From NCBI RefSeq assembly GCF_012932215.1, contig NZ_CP048788.1, forward strand, positions 682,001-746,000: DNA of 64,000 bases. Reading direction: 5' to 3'. This DNA is from Roseobacter ponti. Its GTDB lineage: Bacteria; Pseudomonadota; Alphaproteobacteria; Rhodobacterales; Rhodobacteraceae. The position numbers were made by a program, and so were the translations under genes. The notes under the pieces are model-generated. The model was not told where the DNA came from. It did not search any database and saw nothing but the letters and a program-made list of their open reading frames with translations. Positions 53,453-62,427 of this stretch are shown here, one piece after another (the first letter of the stretch is position 1; every line of letters begins with the position of its first letter).

Positions 53453-54413
53453 AACTGCTCTTATCGCCGCACTGCTGTTTCTGTTCAGTATTGTCCCGGC
53501 TCTGGCCGACGGGCTTCGTGTCGCGGTCATCTCGGATCTGAACGGATCTTACGGGTCCGTGGTATATAACCCCCGTGTCAGCGCGGCAGTTGAGCGGATC
53601 ATTGCGCTTGAGCCCGATCTCGTACTGTTGACCGGTGATATGGTGGCAGGGCAGCGCCGGCCGCATCTGAGTGAGGCAGAGGTTCGCGCGATGTGGCGCG
53701 CGTTTCACGGAGTCGTCAGCGTCCCGCTGGCACGTGCGGGCATTCCTCTTGCCGTAACGCCGGGCAATCACGATGCATCAGGATATTCCGGGTTTGAGCA
53801 GGAACGCCGCATCTATGCAGACGAGTGGCGGAACCGGGTTCCTGAGGTTCAGTTTGTGCCCGGCGGCGCGTATCCGTTTCACTATGCCTTCAACATGGCC
53901 GGTGTGCAGTTCATATCGCTGGACGCAACGGTGGTCGGAAGTCTTGACCCTGCGCAGCGGGCATGGCTCGGCGCGCTCGGGACAGACGATATCTCAGCCC
54001 GCATTGTCTTCAGCCATCTGCCGCTGTGGCCCTTTGCACAGGGTCGGGAAACGCAGATTATCGGCGATGCTGCCGTGGCGCGGTTTTTTCAGGACCAGCA
54101 GATTGATCTGCATCTGTCAGGGCACCATCACGCATTCTACCCGGGATCAGAAGGCGGGGTCGCCTATGTCTCGCAGGCCTGCCTCGGTTCAGGGCCGCGC
54201 GCGCTGATCGGAGAAAGCGCAAAGTCATCGCCGGGATTCACGCTGATCGACATCTCCGCAACGGGAAACATCCAGGTGTCAGCATTCGAGGGCCGTGCGT
54301 TTGACGCGCCGGTCGATTTCACGACGCTGCCGCGCCGGATCAGCTCGCCCGACGCGGTGCTGACACGGCTTGACCTCGCGCCGACCCAAAAGGTGAGTGT
54401 GTCCGGAAGGTAA
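53439..54413 (+). CDS. Secreted calcineurin-fold metallophosphoesterase
   Basis: A 324-residue protein with a signal peptide (LIAALLFLFSIVPALADG) and all five metallophosphoesterase blocks: VISDLNG (Asn where DxH is usual), LLTGDMVAG, VTPGNHDASG, FSHLPLWP and LSGHHHAFYPG. It hydrolyses phosphomonoesters or diesters in the periplasm. The start overlaps the kinase-like gene by 14 bases, so the three secreted-protein genes form one coupled unit. The DxN change in block 1 is uncommon and may alter metal preference. Confidence 0.82.
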   Translation: MTAIRTALIAALLFLFSIVPALADGLRVAVISDLNGSYGSVVYNPRVSAAVERIIALEPDLVLLTGDMVAGQRRPHLSEAEVRAMWRAFHGVVSVPLARAGIPLAVTPGNHDASGYSGFEQERRIYADEWRNRVPEVQFVPGGAYPFHYAFNMAGVQFISLDATVVGSLDPAQRAWLGALGTDDISARIVFSHLPLWPFAQGRETQIIGDAAVARFFQDQQIDLHLSGHHHAFYPGSEGGVAYVSQACLGSGPRALIGESAKSSPGFTLIDISATGNIQVSAFEGRAFDAPVDFTTLPRRISSPDAVLTRLDLAPTQKVSVSGR

Positions 54414-54420
54414 GACGTCA

Positions 54421-56148
54421 GTGGCTGTCCTGAACAGGCACAGGGTCGGTGTTGTGTGCCGGTTTCGGTCGATAGTCTGCGCAGACAAGCCCTCCCCTGA
54501 GTCCGACGGACGCCGGCAGATCGCAGCGCACCGGGGCAGGCTTGTCAAACTGATGGGCGATGGCAGCCTTGTGGAGTTCGCTTCGGTGATCGACGCAGTG
54601 CAATGCGCCATCGATGTCCAGGAGGCTCTTGCCGGGGAAGCGTCAGACATCATCCTGCGCATCGGCATACACCTGGGCGATGTGATCATTGAGGGTGAGG
54701 ATGTTTACGGCACCGGCGTGAACATCGCAGCGCGGCTTGAAGGCTGTGCGTATCCGGGCGGTATCTGTATTTCTTCCCTCGTTTTCGAGAGCCTGAGCGC
54801 GTAGTTAAAGCAGAGCTTTTCAGATGCCGGTGCACAGCATCTCAAGAACATCGCGCAGCCGGTTCATGCCTTTGAGTGGTCGCCGGAGGGCGCGGCCAGG
54901 GCACCGTCTGCGGTTACGCCTGCCGCACAGCCTGCGCAGGAGAAGCCTTCTGTCGCCGTCCTGCCCTTTACCAATATGAGTGGGGATCCCGACCAGCAGT
55001 TTTTAAGCGACGGGATCGCCGAGGATATCATCACCGGCCTTTCCCGGTTCAGGACGCTGTTTGTGACGGGGCGCAATTCTTCGTTCCGGTTCCGGCAGCC
55101 GGATCTGACCGAGCAGGAGATCGCCTCGCGGCCAGGCGTGCAGTATCTGGTTGAAGGCAGCGTGCGCCGCGCCGGGAACAGAATTCGGGTCTCCGTACAG
55201 CTCATCGCGGCAGACACCGGCAAACATATCTGGGCCGATCGCTATGACCGCGATTTCGAGGACCTCTGTGCCGTTCAGGACGAAGTGACCCGGAGCATCA
55301 TCGCGGTGCTGCCGGGACGCGTGCAGCACGACGTGGCCGACAGGCTCAGCCGGAAACCGACCGCGTGCATGAAGGCCTGTGAACTGCTGCTGAAAGGCAA
55401 AGCCCTGCGCGACGGGCTGAATGCCGCAGACAATGCCTCTGCGCGGACGTATTTTGCAAAAGCACTGCAGCTCGATCCGGATTATGCGCGCGTTTACATG
55501 TACCTGGCCGATACATACGTTGTCGATCTGTGGCTGGGTCTGGCGGACCCGGATGCGCCCGCACATGCGCTGGAGATTGCGCGGAAGGGGGCAGCGCCGG
55601 ACAACAGGGATGTCAATATTCAGGATCAGCCCGGCTATGCTTACCTCTGCGCCGGTCAGTGGGATCAGGCGGATGCACAGTTCAGCAAAACTCTCCCGAT
55701 GATCGTGAATGAGGCGGACTCCATGGCCTGGTGCGGTTACGGGTTTCTGTTGCTCGGTCAGCACGCCCGGGCCGGAAAGATCGTTGCTGAAGCGATGCGG
55801 CTTGATCCGCTGCACCCGCCGGCACCGGACCGGATCATGGGGCAGCTCCGGTTTTTCAGCGGCGATTATGACGCCGCCCTCGGTCATTTGATCGGGGAGG
55901 CGCGCCTGAACTCGCTGGCCGACGCGTTTCTGACCGCGGCCTGTGCACATGCCCGGCCCAGAAAAGAGGCAAAAGACGCTCTGCGTGCTTTCATCACTCA
56001 TCGCCGCCAGGAACTTGCAGGCCGCGGGATAGCCGCCGTGGATGAGACTTTTGCAACGATGGCCTCAGGCTTCGGTACGATGTGGCGGCGCAGGTCTGAC
56101 TGGCAGATGCCTGCGTCGGGGCTGCGTAAAGCCGGAATGACGGATTGA
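54421..56148 (+). pseudogene. Class III cyclase-TPR protein interrupted by an amber stop
   Basis: A cyclase domain is readable from HRGRLVKLMGDGSLVEFAS through GTGVNIAARLEGC, but the first 40-50 residues, with the first metal Asp, are unrecognisable. TAG at 54802-54804 then interrupts the frame, which continues without shift as LKQSFSDAGAQHLKNIAQP, then KPSVAVLPFTNMSGDPDQQF, the standard cyclase-TPR linker, and about 300 residues of TPR-like repeats to 56148. The TAG fits a CAG-to-TAG change. The 3' part is open from an ATG at 54976 and might be expressed alone. Loss of both N terminus and continuity makes this a pseudogene. Confidence 0.78.
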
Positions 56149-56240
56149 ACCAGTGCGGGGGAGCGGCAGAAACACGGCGGACTGCCGGTTTCCAAATCCC
56201 CTTGCCGCTTTAGATTAAAGAGTTCTGGAACGAGCCCCCT

Positions 56241-57265
56241 GTGCCGCGTCGTTACGAAGATATCTATCCGTCGATGCCCCTTATGGACAGCGACGCGCAG
56301 GAGCATGTGTCCGCGGCGGCGCCGATGTTTGTGCGGTGTTTTCAGGCCCCGCCGGATGAGATGCCCGAAGATATATTTGCCGAACATCACCTGCTGCTTG
56401 ATCTGCAGGAGCGTGCGCACCGGGTGCAGAACAGGCGCGACGGCGAACTGCATGATCTCATCTTTCACAAGGATAAAATCGTTGTCACACCGGCCGGCAT
56501 GCGATCAGGCTGGCGCCGGTTCGATACATCGGATGTCATCGTTGTTACGCCTGATCCGGTGAAAGTTGAGAAATTCGCCCGGTCGGAACTTGGCATTCTG
56601 CCTGACCCGCAACGGTTCCGGGATTTTCCCGTGTTTCATGAACCGGAGCTTTGCGCGGCCGGCGTAATGCTGCGCGACGCGCTGGAAGATGATGATATGA
56701 CCTCCGGTGCGATGTTTGAGGCCATGAGCCGTACCGTGACCTTTGAAAACGAAGGTGCAGAGCTGACCGGCACGCTCTATCTTCCCGAGGGCCACGATGG
56801 TTCCGCTCTGCCGGCTGTTGTGGTGACCGGCGCATGGACCTCTGTCGAAGAACAGATGCCCGCGGTTTATGCCCGCGAGATGGTGGAGCGCGGCTTTGCT
56901 GCCGTTACCTTTGACTTTAGCGGATGAGGTAAATCCGGGGATCTGCCGGATCGTGTCCGCTGTGGTGAAAGCCCGGCGGCCAAAACCGCGGACATCCGGG
57001 CGGCTTTTGAGTTTGTCGCGACCCTTTCCGAAGTGGACCCGGCGCAGATCCGCGGGCTCGGCAACTTCGCCTCTGCGGGGTACATCGTTGACGCCGTCGC
57101 CGGAAACGATCTGGTGCAGCGCACTGGCCTCGTCGCCCCCTGGCTGCAGGATGCAGAAATCTTTGAGGCGGTCTGTGGGGCCGGGAGGGCGAGGAGAGCC
57201 TGATTTATCTCTCCCGCGCGGCAGAAGCCGCAGGCGGTGAGATCATCCCCGCCGCGGGACCTTAG
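56241..57265 (+). pseudogene. Mosaic remnant: AraC-type sensor domain joined to alpha/beta hydrolase
   Basis: Residues 1-150 look like the sensor half of an AraC-family regulator (HHLLLDLQERAHRVQNRRDG, HDLIFHKDKIVVTPAG) without any helix-turn-helix domain. The frame continues directly into an alpha/beta hydrolase (TFENEGAELTGTLYLPEG, VVVTGAWTSVEEQMPAVYAR). TGA at 56925-56927 replaces Trp in FDFSGWGKSGD; the frame goes on with KTADIRAAFEFVATL and VAPWLQDAEIFEAV, shifts near 57178, continues as EGEESLIYLSRAAEAAGGEI, and meets TAG at 57263-57265. A deletion must have fused the two genes before the later lesions. Confidence 0.75.
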
Positions 57266-57283
57266 GGAGCCTCCGGCGTACCG

Positions 57284-57784
57284 ATGCCCAAAGGCGGCTA
57301 CTATCACGAGCCCGCCCTCGTTGTCGGTACCCCGTCCGCGGCGGGCCACCCGGAAGAGTCGAGGATCATCACGCTCGTCTCATCAATCCCGCTTGCTGTT
57401 GACCGCGCAGCCTATGATCTGGCTGAGGCGGCCTTCGTGCCGCAGGTCGTGATCAAATACACATCTCTCCGGGACGGTGCGCCGGCGACTATGAAACCGG
57501 CGGCGCTGATGGAGGCCTGGGGTGGCATCATTCCGGGATTTGATGCGACATGGTATGAGCTGGGCGACGTTACTGTCACCATCGACGGCGACACCGCCAC
57601 TGCAAGTGCCTTTGTGGATAGTCGCCACTGGATCGGAGACAGGCTGTGGCGGCCTGTCGGCACCTATATCCGGGATCTTACGATGATCGGATCGGGCTGG
57701 CGCGTCACTCGTATGGAGTTCGATATGACAGGCGAAACCGGGGACCGTGCTCCTGCCGCCGAGGCCATGGAACGCGCCAGATAA
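57284..57784 (+). CDS. SnoaL/NTF2-like protein with hydrolase-derived N terminus
   Basis: From about residue 30 the 166-residue protein is an NTF2-like (SnoaL) domain: SIPLAVDRAAYDLAEAAFVP, EAWGGIIPGFDATWYELGDV, ASAFVDSRHWIGDRLWRPVG. Relatives begin near ITLVYSIP. The first 28 residues (MPKGGYYHEP...) instead match the hydrolase remnant upstream and are in the same frame, so a deletion fused the 3' end of the hydrolase to this gene. Whether it is expressed is uncertain, as no ribosome binding site of its own is clear. NTF2-like domains bind small hydrophobic ligands or act as isomerases. Confidence 0.6.
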   Translation: MPKGGYYHEPALVVGTPSAAGHPEESRIITLVSSIPLAVDRAAYDLAEAAFVPQVVIKYTSLRDGAPATMKPAALMEAWGGIIPGFDATWYELGDVTVTIDGDTATASAFVDSRHWIGDRLWRPVGTYIRDLTMIGSGWRVTRMEFDMTGETGDRAPAAEAMERAR

Positions 57785-57901
57785 ACGCCTTGATCGCACG
57801 CACGCCTGCTTTCGAGAAGAGTGCAGGCTCCGTGGTGTCTGCCGGCTCTGGCCGGAAACGCAACTGATCCTGCCGCACTCGGGCTTTCTGTTCGGGCGAT
57901 C

Positions 57902-59053
57902 CTAAAATCGCTGCCCGACGCTGATGTAAAGAAGCTGTTCGCCCCGTTCGTTCGTGGCGAGGTCAATTGCATAATCCAGCGGAAAGGTTTTGGACAGACG
58001 GATGCGCAGACCAACACCGGCGGCGGCTCTGAAGTCTCCGCCGGCAGCATCGCCGAGATCATCGCCGACGGAACCGGCTCCGGCAAAGCCAACGAGGCCT
58101 ATCCGGCCCGTCAGCCGCCCGCGGTATTCAGCCTGAAAAGAGATCAGCGCGTCATCCAGGAACTCCGTCGAGACGTAGCCCCGGAAATTATCCGTGGTCC
58201 CCAGAGAACAGCTGTCAAAAAACGGGGCACCGTCGCTGGTCTGGCAGGCGACCGCACGCGCCGCAACCACGCTCGCCGACCCCCAGGACCAGTACCGGGT
58301 CCCTGAAACAATCGCTTTCGTATAGGCATCGCGCCCAAGGTCGATGAACATGCCCCGGGTGATCGTGCCGGTGATCTTCGACCCGGTGGTGGGGTAGATC
58401 GTATCGTCGCGGGTGTCGTATTCCCCGAACCCGCTGACCCGTGCGATATCAAGGCTGGCATCTGCCGTTGAAACCGAGGACAGAATGGCCCCTGCCCCTG
58501 GGTTCAGTCTGTATTCTCCGTATGCGACTGTTCCGCCGAAGCGGTAGTTTTTGACGGGGCTGTAAGCGAGTTCAAAGCTGACGCCGCTGATTGTCTGGCT
58601 GACCGGCACCGGGGTTCCGAAGGGGTAGAGATCAAAGTTCAGATCGGCGTCCGCCACCACGAGTTTCGCCAGCCAGCGGTCATCGTCCCAGGACAGATTC
58701 AGCCCGAAGCCATATCCCTCACTGCCGTTGGAGGACCGGAACCCACCGAAGGCCAGGGTGGAGGCATCTGATAAGCGGTCATTTTTGAAAAGATAGGCAC
58801 CGCCGAGGGCCAGGCCGGTTCCCAGCGACGGGTTATCGAAGGGCACGGGAGCGACGATGAATGAGCCTGACCGGAAACCCACGCCTTCGCGTTGCGTGCT
58901 GCTCATGACATCTGCGGGCTGATCGAAAGGCTTGTTCTGCGCCTGTGAGGCCGAAGGTGAGACGAGTACAAGGAAGCCGGCGAGCAGGGCGGTTGTTGTG
59001 CGCGCGCCCGTACCAGCGGACTTTGCTACAGGCGCCGGCAGATTTATTTTCAT
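57902..59053 (-). CDS. BamA/Omp85-type outer membrane barrel protein (D15-like, without POTRA)
   Basis: A 383-residue protein with a signal peptide (TTALLAGFLVLVSPSASQAQ) and a 16-strand-type surface-antigen D15 barrel: VPFDNPSLGTGLALGGAYLF, GYGFGLNLSWDDDRWLAKLV, YDTRDDTIYPTTGSKITG, VGFAGAGSVGDDL and a terminal LLYISVGQRF ending in Phe. No POTRA repeats are present, so it is not BamA itself; short forms like this are of unknown role, some linked to lipid or metal transport. AGGAAAGGG precedes the ATG at 59053. Confidence 0.82.
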   Translation of the reverse strand: MKINLPAPVAKSAGTGARTTTALLAGFLVLVSPSASQAQNKPFDQPADVMSSTQREGVGFRSGSFIVAPVPFDNPSLGTGLALGGAYLFKNDRLSDASTLAFGGFRSSNGSEGYGFGLNLSWDDDRWLAKLVVADADLNFDLYPFGTPVPVSQTISGVSFELAYSPVKNYRFGGTVAYGEYRLNPGAGAILSSVSTADASLDIARVSGFGEYDTRDDTIYPTTGSKITGTITRGMFIDLGRDAYTKAIVSGTRYWSWGSASVVAARAVACQTSDGAPFFDSCSLGTTDNFRGYVSTEFLDDALISFQAEYRGRLTGRIGLVGFAGAGSVGDDLGDAAGGDFRAAAGVGLRIRLSKTFPLDYAIDLATNERGEQLLYISVGQRF

Positions 59054-59230
59054 CCCTTTCCTCCTTTTCTGTCGCGCCCTGACGCATCGGGCAGCGTGCC
59101 GGAAAACACATACCGCTTTGTTATCGCGGCGCCTGAATTTTTCACGCATCGCCTGTGGCCTGTGTCGACCTGCTTCTCTCCGGAGTTCTCCTGACTGCGG
59201 GTCTCCTGTGATTCAGACCACGCTGCTCAT

Positions 59231-59977
59231 TCAGAAGCGGTACGTCGCGCCGAAGACAGGTCCGGATTGTGAAAAGCTGAAATTCTGCGTGCCGGTGTCG
59301 TGATCGATGTCGAGATAGCGGTATCCGCCGACAAGACTCCAGCTGTCGGTAATCGCGTATTGCGCAGTGATCAGCGCCTGCCATGAAGTGCTGTTGCTTC
59401 GAAAACCGCCATAATCGAGGAACGAGACAACGGTCCACTGGTCTGACAGCTGGTAAGAAAACCGGGCCGCAACGACCGGATCAGTCCAGCTGTTGTCGAC
59501 CTGTGCTGAGCGCCCCGCAAGAGCACCGGGCAGCAGGGTAAGGGTGGTATCTGTTTCAAACCACCGGAGGCCGGCGCCGAGATCAAGAGACATTCCTGAA
59601 TCTTCATAGGTGCGATACAGCGCATAAGCGTTCAAAACTGTGGTCCGGATATCTGCATCAAGGCCGCTGAAATTAGTGCCGGGCGTGGTTTGCGAAAACG
59701 CAAGGGTTGTGGTGGCAATATCAGTGATCAGGCTCCAGCGATCATAGCGTGCTTCCACAGATCCCATGAAAGCAAAGTCGAGATTTTCCAGGGCATCACT
59801 GAAACTCAGCGTAGCGCCGATTGAGCCTGCCGGCGTGGTAATCGTCGTGCTTGTTTCGGCGCCCCAGAGATAGAACGTTCCTGAGAACTGCCAGGCATCC
59901 TCAGCATGGGTTATAGCGGGTGTCATGGTAAGCATGCCTGAGGTGCACAGGGCTGCTGTCAGGGTCTTGGGTGTCAT
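59231..59977 (-). CDS. Outer membrane beta-barrel protein, unknown function
   Basis: A 248-residue exported protein (signal ALCTSGMLTMTPAITHA) with alternating strands through its length (WQFSGTFYLWGAETSTTI, VEARYDRWSLITDIATTTL, WSLVGGYRYLDIDHDTG) and a C-terminal GPVFGATYRF typical of outer membrane insertion by BAM. No pore-loop or enzyme motif is recognised. It lies upstream of the D15-like gene on the same strand with a 177-base gap, so they may be co-transcribed. Confidence 0.72.
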   Translation of the reverse strand: MTPKTLTAALCTSGMLTMTPAITHAEDAWQFSGTFYLWGAETSTTITTPAGSIGATLSFSDALENLDFAFMGSVEARYDRWSLITDIATTTLAFSQTTPGTNFSGLDADIRTTVLNAYALYRTYEDSGMSLDLGAGLRWFETDTTLTLLPGALAGRSAQVDNSWTDPVVAARFSYQLSDQWTVVSFLDYGGFRSNSTSWQALITAQYAITDSWSLVGGYRYLDIDHDTGTQNFSFSQSGPVFGATYRF

Positions 59978-60738
59978 CTGTCTGTTCCGTAGTTAAGTGC
60001 CGGGAGTTTCGGCTATGGCGCACAGGCGGCGAAGGCGGAATTGCATTACGTTATTCTAATACTATTCTGACCGAAGAACCATACGTACCTGAATGCCGTG
60101 GCACTGCTCTTGGATGCATAAAGTATCATTGTGATAGTAAAATAGTTGAGTGCGGGGCATCCGGAATCAGGGGGGCGGGAATCGTCCGGCCCGAGGGCGC
60201 GCCATAGAAAAGACACAGTTGGGTGGGTGGAACCTGAGTGATTCCTGCCGGAATATGTGGGACTATCGGTGGTTGGTCCCGGTGCTGCCAGGCCGGGTGA
60301 CATCGCTGACTGGAGAGGTCCGGCGGCGCTGATCGTTTTCAGGGCCACCGACGCCCTGAAGGGATCAGCATTGCAGCAATCCGCATGTCGTAACAGGCAG
60401 GTTATACTGGCAGAGAGAAGCCTCATCAGAAGGACCGGTACCTCGCAATGTGGCAGCGTCGGGTTGTGGCAGATCGGCCTGATCAGCCCGATGCTGCAGT
60501 CGCCGCAGGGTTGTTGGACACACCTCGAAAAATCGGGCGGATCCTGTGATCTGATTCATGCAGCCGCAGAAATTTCAGAGATTTAAACCGCGATCAAAAG
60601 TGCCATTGTCGTTAGGTGGGAAACAATAGCCGGCGGAGTACTACCCTGAATTGTAGGCGCTTGACCGCTTCCGGACACCGTGCAACAAAAATCTGACTTT
60701 AATAATTTCATTCCATTGCCGAGTATAAAATAGCTACG
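59978..60738. other. Long intergenic region before the secretion operon
   Basis: About 760 bases hold no reading frame with protein character on either strand. The right end is AT-rich and contains GTATAAAAT at 60723-60731, close to the ATG of the secretion ATPase, which could be a promoter element. The rest may be upstream control sequence or a decayed gene that I cannot identify. Confidence 0.45.
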
Positions 60739-62427
60739 ATGAACCTGCGCTTTTACGGAATAATCGGTGCTGTCGCTGTGTTCAGCGTCTTTACCAATGC
60801 GCTGATGCTGACAGGGCCGCTGTTTATGCTGCAGGTCTATGACCGTGTGCTTGCGTCCCGGTCAGAAGAAACGCTGGTGGCGCTGTTCTCGCTGGTGGCG
60901 GGGCTCTATCTGCTCTACGCGCTTTTCGAGTACGCCCGCAGCCGCGCGATCGCGCGAGTGGGTGCGCAGGTGCAGTCCGAACTTGCACCCTCGGTGCTGC
61001 GCGCGCTGCTTGAACAGTCCGCACTTAAAAAGAAACCTGTGCCCGGCACTATTCAGGATCTTGATGCCGTGCGCAGCTTCCTCGGTTCACCTGTTCTGCT
61101 GGCGCTTTTTGATCTGCCCTGGACGCCGCTCTTTATTGCGGCGATTTTTCTGTTTCATCCGTTGCTGGGGTGGCTTGCCGTCGCCGGCGGCGGTGTGCTG
61201 GTGGTCGTGGCGTTGCTGAACCAGTTTCTGACGGCCCGCAAAACCGAGCAGGGCAATGCGCTGACCGGATCGGCTCAGGGGTTTGCGCGCAGCATTACGG
61301 ACCGCAGTGAATACGTCTGGGCACAGGGGATGCAGTCGGCTGTGCTGGCCCGCTTTCAGCGTGCGCAGGACGAGGCCCTTACTCAATCCATGGGGGCCAA
61401 TGACTGGACCGGTTCATTTTCGTCTTTCACCAAAGCGTTCCGCCTGTTTCTGCAATCGGCGATGCTGGCGCTGGGCGGCTGGCTGGTCCTGCAGCAGCAG
61501 CTGACACCCGGTGCGATGATCGCAGGCTCGATACTGCTCGGCAGAGCACTCGCGCCGATCGACATGGCGATCGGTCAGTGGCCTATGGTGCAGCGTGCCC
61601 GTCGCGGATGGCGGGATGTAAAGATCCTGCTGGCCGAGCGGCCGGCACCTGAACCCACGACCGAACTGCCGCAGCCTGAGGCGCATCTGTCGCTGCGTGA
61701 TGTGACGGTTATCTTCCGGCCGGGTGATCCGGCGATCCTCAGTCAGGTCAGTCTTGACGTAAAGCCGGGCGGCGCGCTTGGCGTGATCGGTCGCAGCGGG
61801 TCGGGCAAAAGTACTCTCGCGCGTGTTCTCGCGGGGCTGCTGACACCGGTGCAGGGAGAGGTCCGCCTCGGCGGTGCCAGCCTGTCACACTACGGGCCTG
61901 AAACGCTGGGCCGGCACGTCGGCTATCTGCCCCAGGATATCCAGCTCTTCGAGGCTTCCATCGCGGAGAATATCGCGCAGCTTGATCTCGAACCTGACGC
62001 CGGCCGGATCGTGGCCGCCGCACAGAAAGCGCGGGTACACGATATCATCCTGTCGCTGCCGGAAGGCTATGATACGATCATCGGTCCTGCCAGCACGCAG
62101 CTTTCCGGTGGGCAGAAACAACGCCTGGCTCTGGCACGTGCGCTGTATCGTGACCCGGTCCTGCTGATCCTTGATGAGCCGAATTCGGCGCTGGATGCTG
62201 AAGGCTCGAATGCACTTAACGAAGCTATCGCCGTGATGAAGAGAGAGGGCAGGAGCGTCATCATCATGACCCACCGCCCGACGGCCATTCAGTCCTGCGA
62301 CGAACTGCTGGTGCTGGAGCGGGGTAAGGTCACGGCCTACGGTCCGCGCGACGAGATCATCAGGTCGATGATGACCAATGCGGAACGGGTAAAAAAATCC
62401 ATGAAGATCGGAGCGGTCGGTGAGTAA
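60739..62427 (+). CDS. Type I secretion system permease/ATPase (PrtD/AprD type)
   Basis: A 562-residue half-size ABC exporter: membrane domain at about 1-300 with FTNALMLTGPLFMLQVYDRV at the start, and a nucleotide-binding domain at about 315-550 with Walker A GRSGSGKSTLA, Q-loop YLPQDIQLFE, signature LSGGQKQRLALARAL, Walker B LLILDEPNSALD and the switch His in IIMTHRPTA. The PrtD/AprD group exports RTX-type proteins in one step to the outside with an HlyD-type adaptor and TolC. It overlaps the adaptor gene by eight bases. No substrate or TolC gene is in the window. Confidence 0.9.
   Translation: MNLRFYGIIGAVAVFSVFTNALMLTGPLFMLQVYDRVLASRSEETLVALFSLVAGLYLLYALFEYARSRAIARVGAQVQSELAPSVLRALLEQSALKKKPVPGTIQDLDAVRSFLGSPVLLALFDLPWTPLFIAAIFLFHPLLGWLAVAGGGVLVVVALLNQFLTARKTEQGNALTGSAQGFARSITDRSEYVWAQGMQSAVLARFQRAQDEALTQSMGANDWTGSFSSFTKAFRLFLQSAMLALGGWLVLQQQLTPGAMIAGSILLGRALAPIDMAIGQWPMVQRARRGWRDVKILLAERPAPEPTTELPQPEAHLSLRDVTVIFRPGDPAILSQVSLDVKPGGALGVIGRSGSGKSTLARVLAGLLTPVQGEVRLGGASLSHYGPETLGRHVGYLPQDIQLFEASIAENIAQLDLEPDAGRIVAAAQKARVHDIILSLPEGYDTIIGPASTQLSGGQKQRLALARALYRDPVLLILDEPNSALDAEGSNALNEAIAVMKREGRSVIIMTHRPTAIQSCDELLVLERGKVTAYGPRDEIIRSMMTNAERVKKSMKIGAVGE

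Noticed and set aside
57821-58306. Plus-strand 161-residue frame opposite the D15-like barrel gene
   Set aside because: It lies antisense to a gene with clear barrel strands and a signal peptide, and has no protein-like pattern of its own.
60046-60586. Several reading frames of 60-126 residues in the gap before the secretion operon
   Set aside because: None has a ribosome binding site or a recognisable domain, and frames on both strands overlap each other.
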